From Xestospongia muta (Eukaryota > Porifera > Demospongiae > Haplosclerida > Petrosiidae), in contig OY848921.1 of the NCBI GenBank assembly GCA_963693285.1, positions 2,123,646 to 2,187,645 of the forward strand: 64,000 nt of DNA. Direction: 5' to 3'. The position numbers and the translations under genes were made by a program. This document shows, one piece after another, positions 57,347 through 64,000 of this stretch; positions within the stretch are counted from its first letter, which is position 1, and each line of letters begins with the position of its first letter. The notes beneath the pieces are model-generated. The model saw only the letters and a program-made list of their open reading frames with translations. It ran no database searches and was not told where the DNA came from.

Positions 57347-59848
57347 TTAAATGTTAATAGACTCAGCTACAAATTTACAAATATTATCAGCAACTTCTTT
57401 ATTGTTGACAAGAGGACCCTCCACAGCTTTTATTAATGTAGCCCAATCAGCATTTGGCTGCTTTAACCACTCTTCAATCATCAATGATAATTTCATTGTA
57501 TCGGGATTGGTACCATGGTTCTGATGTATGCTCTGCAGTTTATCGAATGGAACTTCTAGTGCTTCACCTATCATATACCAGTGTGAGGCAATAGGAGCTA
57601 GTTGATTAAGGGCTTCTATTTTCTTTGGTTTTGTACCCTATATAGATTATAATTGATTAGTTAATCTATTTCAAAACTTACCTTCCCTGTCTCTTTAAAC
57701 CAAACTCCTTCCTCATCTGTAGGTTTGCGAAAGTTGATTGGATTTTCTTCACAATGAAGGGTGAGATTACTTGTTTGACCTTTTGCTGTAACTAGATAGT
57801 GAGGATGATTCACCTTAGCAGGTATGCCACTAGATTCATATCTAAAGAATAGGAGAATTAGAATTAAATAAGACATAATAGTTATAATAATAAATATTGA
57901 AGGCATCTATCATAACTGTATCCTACAATTACCTGAGTTGACCACAATCCTCAGATCCACACATAAATCGAACTTCTGTGGTCTGAACTGTGAATTTGCC
58001 TTGATCCAACACTCTAGCACTTGTATTGAGAGTTTCTATAACTTGGGTGACACAATCTTCCAGAACTGTCACTAGCTCTTGACATATGATATTAAAAGAC
58101 TGAGAAGAATGGCTGTCAGGAGCATATCGTGACACATTCACTTGCATAGCATAATGTAGATCGGTGAGTGTAACACGATCAATTTGTGACATACCATATA
58201 GAAATGTGACACGATTTCGAAAGATGCCATCATCAAAGAAAAGCTCACATGAAGGATGGCTGGCCATGGCTGTAGCTAAACGAGTAAAGAAACCTGGTGG
58301 TGTTAACTTAGTGGTAGGAAATACAATATGCAGAGGAACTGCATGTTTTAAATCACCAGATGGGAGTTCGTTAGGATCACCATGGAAAGATTTTAACACT
58401 GCTGGTAAAAAATAATGCTTGACAGCCTGATCATATTCCTTGGTATGGACTTCAGCAGCAAGACGAAAATTAATCAATAGCTCCATTATACTGTTTGGAT
58501 CAAGACCTTCACAACCCCTCCACACAGATTCATCATGATAAAATGGCTGTACTAAGACACCCTTTTCACGAAGCAATTCCCTCCAACGCCATGTACGAAC
58601 CCCTGTATCTCTTTCTTTTAGAGTGAATACCCTCCCAAGAACATCCACAAACCATTTAGGATTAATGATAACAGCATTCTGCAAACCATCAATATGAGGG
58701 TAGAACAACAGGACTCCTACATCATGATAAAATAGAAGGACTTTAGGGACGTCTTCAGAAGGAATTTTGCAGGCTACCCCAATAGAATGAGCTTCTTCAA
58801 GATCAATGACATTTTTACTATATTGCTGGATCACTTTTCGGAAGAGAACCCAACTAATTGGAGTTTCAACAATGAGCTTCTCAGAAGTGAAATTGCAAAC
58901 AGCTCTTCGTAATTTTGCAAAATTAGGATCTTCAAATTTCCCTTTACCAGAAGTGGTGTTGTCGACAATGAGGGTATCTTCAATAAGTGGTGCAAAGATT
59001 TTGTCTCGGTAATGTGATTCAAGTTCATCCTTCACTTCTGTTTTCTTTTGTTCATTCAATTGATCTCCGTGTGTACCAATGCAGTACATACGAGGGTAAT
59101 CTGGAATGGCCCCATCGTCATATGCTATAAGATGACTATGGATATTGGCCATCCAGCTGAGTAATAACTCCAGTGTGGTTTCATTGACTTTATTGTCAAA
59201 CTCTTGTACTCCCTGAGTACTAATCACCGAATCCCACTTTTCATCAAAGGACTTCAATGCATTGAACATAAGAAAGAACGTGGTACGTGGAGTAAGAAAG
59301 GCTGGGAGGATTTCAAGAAAGACAGGTTGACCACCACAATCCCATATATGCAAGAGAGGTTGAGACTTCATCTCCATAAGATCATCTTTAGACATTTCAG
59401 TGGCACGTTCAAAAGCCTTCGAAAAGATTGATTCCACAGTTTCTTCTTCGATATTTTGAACTTGCTCTTCATTCAATGTCACAGCTTTAATCATAGCAGC
59501 AATAGCAGATATAGGATAGAGACTTATGGCAGCCACTTTGCTAACTAGGGATCTGGGTGTTGAGCTAGAATGATATACCATAGCAAGTAGTTGTGCCATT
59601 TCATTTAGCTCATCATCAGGTGTTACTTCTTTCCATTCATCTTCTGGATCCACAGCATGCCACTTATAATTAACTGGTTGAACATAGCTGATATCAGACA
59701 CAATGGTACTGTTTGTTTCAGGATCAAATGGTAGTTTCATCAAAGATCGCTTTAGACTAGTTTTCCCAATGCCTGCTGTGCCGAGCAGTATCATGCGTCC
59801 ATATGCTATATCCAATTTTCCCTTCTTTAGAGCTCTTCTGTAAGCGCT
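57347..59848 (-). CDS. Roc-COR GTPase with C-terminal Death domain (ROCO family; 5' end unresolved)
   Basis: Three minus-strand exons join in phase: 59848-57933, 57841-57682, 57637-57347, giving 788 residues; the first is entered in phase 0 and has no ATG at its start, so more exons lie upstream. It begins SAYRRALKKGKLD, then a Roc domain with P-loop GTAGIGKTS (residues about 23-31), switch II IWDCGGQPVF (about 170) and GTHGDQ (about 260) in place of NKxD. A COR domain follows (SWVLFRKVIQQYS, VLLFYHDVGVLLFYP, INPKWFVDVLGRVFTL). The last about 85 residues are a Death domain (APIASHWYMIGEALEVPFDK, MIEEWLKQPNADWATLIKAV). Roc-COR-Death is the tail layout of DAPK1. Proposed role: GTP-switched signalling with Death-domain partners, perhaps the neighbouring Death-ankyrin proteins; that link is inference. 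Confidence 0.9.
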
Positions 59849-60019
59849 CTATATAATATAACATGCAGTATTAGTAACTAATAAAAACATCCACATGTAC
59901 TTTATTAGTACATTACACTGATTAAAAAAATTATTATAATTACTTATTATTTAGAATGCAAGTTGTTTTAATGTACATGTACATGTACTTGCACTATAGT
60001 TACTTACACAATTGTTACA

Positions 60020-63000
60020 TCTACCTACAGGCTAGTACATGTATAGATATTATCACTAACATTCATTATAAAATCTGTTTCATCCATATATTACACTATA
60101 ATTACTAACACAATTATTATATCTACCTACAGGATAAACAGGGTCAGAAAATAGAGGTCAAGATGTTGTCAGAGTGGCATTAAGAAAGAAAAAGGAAAGG
60201 CAGATAAAATTAAAAAAATTGTAATGATATCTATACATGTACTTCATCAATACTTTACATTGATAACTAACAAATTATTAAATCAACTTACCATCTAAAT
60301 AGTTGTAGAAAATACAGATCAAGTTGTTGTCAGAGTGGCATTAAGAAAGAAAAAAAGGAAAGATATATAAAATACAAACATTAGTAATACAATATATACA
60401 TGTACTATATTGAGACATTACACTATAGTTACTAACACAATTATTATATCTACTTACCAGCTAAACAGTGTCAAAAAATACAGATCAAGTTGTTGTCGGA
60501 GTGGCATTAAGAAAGAAAAAAGGAAAGATATATAAAATACAAACATTAGTCATACAATATACACATGTACTTTATCAATATTTTACACTGATAACTAACA
60601 AATTATTAAATCAACTTACTTCCTAAATAGTGGAAGAAATACAGATCAAGTTGTTGTCAGAGTGGCATTAAGAAAGAAAAAAGGAAAGATATATAAGATA
60701 CAAACATTAGTTATACAATATATACATGTACTATATTGAGACATTACACTATAATTACTAACAAAATTATTAAATCAACTTACGTCCTAAATAGTGGCAG
60801 AAAATACAGATCAAGTTGTTGTCAGAGTGGCATTAAGAAATAAAAAAGGAAAGATATATAAAATACAAACATTAGTAATACAATATATACATGTACTATA
60901 TTGAGACATTACACTATAGTTACTAACACAATTATTATATCTACTTACCGGCTAAACAGTGTCAAAAAATACAGATACAATATATACATGTACTATATTG
61001 AGACATTACACTATAGTTACTAACACAATTATTATATCTACTTACCGGCTAAACAGTGTCAAAAAATACAGATCAAGTTGTTGTCAGAGTGGCATAAAGA
61101 AATAAAAAAGGAAAGTTATATAAAATAGAAACATTAGTAATACAATATATACAAGAACTTCATCAATTCTTTACTCTGATAACTAACAAATCATTAAATC
61201 AACTTACTTCCTAAATAGTGGCAGAAAATACAGATCAAGTTGTTGTCAGAGTGGCATTAAGAAAGAAAAAAAGAAAGATATATAAAATACAAACATTAGT
61301 CATACAATATATACATGTACTTCATCAATACTTTACACTGATAACTAACAAATTATTAAATCAACTTACAATCTAAATAGTGGCAGAAAATACAGATAAA
61401 GTTGTTGTCAGAGTGGCATTAAGAAAGAAAAAAGAAAAATATAAGATACAAACATTAGTCATACAATATATACATGTACTATATTGAGACATTACACTAT
61501 AGTTACTAACACAATTATTATATCTACTTACCGACTAAACAGTGGCAGAAAATACAGATCAAGTTGTTGTCAGAGTGGCATTAAGAAAGAAAAAAGGAAA
61601 GATATATAAAATATAAACATTAGTCATACAATATATACATGTACTTCATCAATACTTTACACTGATAACTAACAAATTATTAAATCAACTTACAATCTAA
61701 ATAGTGGCAGAAAATACAGATAAAGTTGTTGTCAGAGTGGCATTAAGAAAGAAAAAAGAAAAATATAAGATACAAACATTAGTCATACAATATATACATG
61801 TACTATATTGAGACATTACACTATAGTTACTAACACAATTATTATATCTACTTACCGACTAAACAGTGGCAGAAAATACAGATCAAGTTGTTGTCAGAGT
61901 GGTATTAAGAAAGAAAAAAGGAAAGATATATAAAATACAAACATTAGTCATACAATATACACATGTACTTTATCAATACTTTACACTGATAACTAACAAA
62001 TTATTAAATCAACTTACTCTCTAAATAGTGGGAGAAATACAGATCAAGTTGTTGTCGGAGTGGCATTAAGAAAGAAAAAACGATAGATATATAAGATACA
62101 AACATTAGTTATACAATATATACATGTACTATATTGAGACATTACACTATAGTTACTAACACAATTATTATATCTACTTACCGGCTAAACAGTGTCAAAA
62201 AATACAGATCAAGTTGTTGTCAGAGTGGCATTAAGAAAGAAAAAATGAAAGATATACAAGATACAAACATTAGTCATACAATATATACATGTACTATATT
62301 GAGACATTACACTATAGTTACTAACACAATTATTATATCTACCTACCATCTAAACAGTGTCATAAAATACAAATCAAGTTGTTGTCAGAGTGGCATTAAG
62401 AAAGAAAAAAGGAAAGTTATATAAAATAGAAACATTAGTAATACAATATATACATGTACTTCATCAATACTTTACACTGATAACTAACAAATTATTAAAT
62501 CAACTTACGTGCTAAATAGTGGCAGAAAATACAAATCAAGTTGTTGTCAGAGTGGCATTAAGAAAGAAAAAAGGAAAGATATATAAAATACAAACATTAT
62601 TCATACAATCTATACATGTACTTCATCAATACTTTACACTGATAACTAACAAATTATTAAATCAACTTACAATCTAAATAGTGGCAGAAAATACAGATCA
62701 AGTTGTTGTCAGAGTGGCATTAAGAAAGAAAAAAGAAAAATATAAGATACAAACATTTGTCATACAATATATACATGTACTATATTGAGACATTACACTA
62801 TAGTTACTAACACAATTATTGTATCTACTTACCGGCTAAACAGTGTCAAAAAATACAGATCAAGTTGTTGTCAGAGTGGCATAAAGAAATAAAAAAGGAA
62901 AGTTATATAAAATAGAAACATTAGTAATACAATATATACAAGAACTTCATCAATTCTTTACACTGATAATTAACAAATCATTAAATCAACTTACTTCCTA

Positions 63001-64000
63001 AATAGTGGCAGAAAATACAGATCAAGTTGTTGTCAGAGTGGCATTAAGAAAGAAAAAAGGAAAGATATATAAAATACAAACATTAGTCATACAATATATA
63101 CATGTACTTCATCAATACTTTACTCTGATAACTAACAAATTATTAAAACAACTTACAATCTAAATAGTGGCAGAAAATACAGATCAAGTTGTTGTCAGAG
63201 TGGCATTAAGAAAGAAAAAAGGAAAGATATATAAAATACAAACATTAGTCATACAATATATACATGTACTTCATCAATACTTTACACTGATAACTAACAA
63301 ATTATTAAATCAACTTACAATCTAAATAGTGGCAGAAAATACAGATCAAGTTGTTGTCAGAGTGGCATTAAGAAAGAAAAAAGAAAAATATAAGATACAA
63401 ACATTTGTCATACAATATATACATGTACTATATTGAGACATTACACTATAGTTACTAACACAATTATTATATCTACTTACCGACTAAACAGTGGCAGAAA
63501 ATACAGATCAAGTTGTTGTCAGAGTGGCATTAAGAAAGAAAAAAGGAAAGATATATAAAATACAAACATTAGTCATACAATATATACATGTACTTCATCA
63601 ATACTTTACACTGATAACTAACAAATTATTAAATCAACTTACATACTAAACAGCGTCATAGAATACAGATCAAGTTGTTGTCAGAGTGACATTAAGAAAG
63701 AAAAAAGGAAAGATATATAAGATACAAACATTAGTCATACAATATATACATGTATTTCATCAATACTTTGCACTGATAACTAACAAATTATTAAATCAAC
63801 TTACTTGCTAAATAGTGGCAGAAAATACAGATCAAGTGGTTGTCAGAGTGGCATCAAGAAAGAAAAAAGGAAAGATATATAAAATACAAACATTAGTCAT
63901 ACAATATATACATGTACTATATTGAGAGATTACACTATAGTTACTAACACAATTATTATATCTACCTACCATCTAAACAGCGTCATAAAATACAAATCAA
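60020..64000 (-). repeat. Tandem array of about 162-bp units upstream of the Roc-COR-Death gene
   Basis: About 25 units run from near 60020 to the window end and beyond it. Spacing of the marker triplets is 162 bp in most cases (range 162-167, once 97). Two subtypes alternate irregularly. Subtype 1 has, on the minus strand, GTAAGTTGATTTAATAATTT after the triplet; subtype 2 has GTAAGTAGATATAATAATTG. All share ATGCCACTCTGACAACAACT and TTTTCTGCCACTATTTAG or close variants. The unit has no open frame of useful length. The two units nearest the gene (near 60034 and 60125) are degraded. Confidence 0.95.
60292..63972 (-). other. 24 candidate 3-nt microexons (AG-NNN-GT)
   Basis: In each unit the minus strand has a branch-point-like CTGAC 35 nt before AG, a pyrimidine-rich stretch, (T/C)TTTAG, three bases, then GTAAGT or GTAGGT. 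In 5'-3' order, with the lower coordinate: 63970 ATG; 63805 CAA; 63643 TAT; 63481 TCG; 63319 ATT; 63157 ATT; 62995 GAA; 62833 CCG; 62671 ATT; 62509 CAC; 62347 ATG; 62182 CCG; 62018 AGA; 61856 TCG; 61694 ATT; 61532 TCG; 61370 ATT; 61208 GAA; 61046 CCG; 60949 CCG; 60784 GAC; 60620 GAA; 60458 CTG; 60292 ATG. Two more triplets (CCT at 60125 and 60034) lack a good acceptor or unit context. Eleven different triplets, no stop codon. Each would add one codon and keep frame; the next exon (59848) starts in phase 0. Splicing of 3-nt exons is hypothesis. Confidence 0.5.

Noticed and set aside
59204..59431. Plus-strand frame opposite the Roc domain
   Set aside because: Antisense shadow of a conserved GTPase exon.
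62134..62424. 96-residue plus-strand frame in the array
   Set aside because: Chance opening across two satellite units; not conserved in other units.
60020..64000. CRISPR-like array (regular repeats with short variable parts)
   Set aside because: The variable part is only 3 nt in repeats of about 160 bp, the setting is eukaryotic, and there are no cas genes. Splice-site context explains the layout better.
60020..64000. Leucine-rich repeat exons in the 162-bp units (frame with SDNNLICIF)
   Set aside because: The frame is closed by a stop just upstream with no acceptor between stop and motif, so it cannot be an exon.

Overview
The window looks like genomic DNA of a sponge, most likely a demosponge close to Amphimedon queenslandica. 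This is inference: genes are metazoan (Piwi, MTBP, a PX plus five-SH3 Tks-like protein, GPN3, a Roc-COR-Death protein), exons and most introns are short (introns about 55-400 bp), DNA is AT-rich and full of simple repeats, and Death-domain/ankyrin proteins are expanded. The organism cannot be proven from the sequence alone. No rRNA, tRNA or CRISPR array was seen.

Left part (1-27.1 kb) is ordinary, tightly packed single-copy genes that I rebuilt exon by exon with matching splice phases: the 3' end of a Piwi gene (+), a four-pass membrane protein with a PPxY motif, TMEM272-like (-), MTBP, the Treslin partner in replication origin firing (+), a PX-SH3x5 scaffold of the Tks/p47phox type (-), the GPN3 GTPase (+), and an unassigned helical protein with a possible PIP-like N-terminus (-). 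Two gene pairs are head to head with about 150-205 bp between start codons. Unusual items here are a 3 kb repeat-filled intron in GPN3, very long GA/CT microsatellites in introns, and a PX domain lacking one of its paired arginines.

Middle part (27.2-56.3 kb) is an accessory cluster of five paralogous genes (called A to E here) on the + strand, each encoding an N-terminal Death domain, a conserved middle module of about 200 residues, then an array of very uniform ankyrin repeats built from a 198-bp two-repeat unit. A and D are intact (972 and 1002 aa), B lost its 3' end, C carries two single-base deletions, E is cut off after four repeats, and two loose fragments lie at 43.8 and 45.6 kb. Each gene is preceded by a leader exon, a short leader intron ending just before the ATG, and a minisatellite of about 67 bp. 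Flanks are duplicated between copies, and a hAT transposase remnant, a LINE reverse transcriptase remnant and a broken Nudix gene lie among them.

Right part (57.3-64 kb) is a - strand Roc-COR-Death gene. Upstream of it, continuing past the window edge, is the most striking feature: a tandem array of about 162-bp units. In 24 units the - strand shows a conserved branch-point sequence (CTGAC), a pyrimidine-rich stretch, an AG acceptor, exactly three variable bases, and a GTAAGT/GTAGGT donor. The three bases differ between units (11 different triplets, none a stop codon) while the flanks are nearly constant, and the first Roc exon is entered in phase 0. The array therefore reads as a possible run of single-codon (3-nt) microexons, a hypothesis that transcript data would settle.
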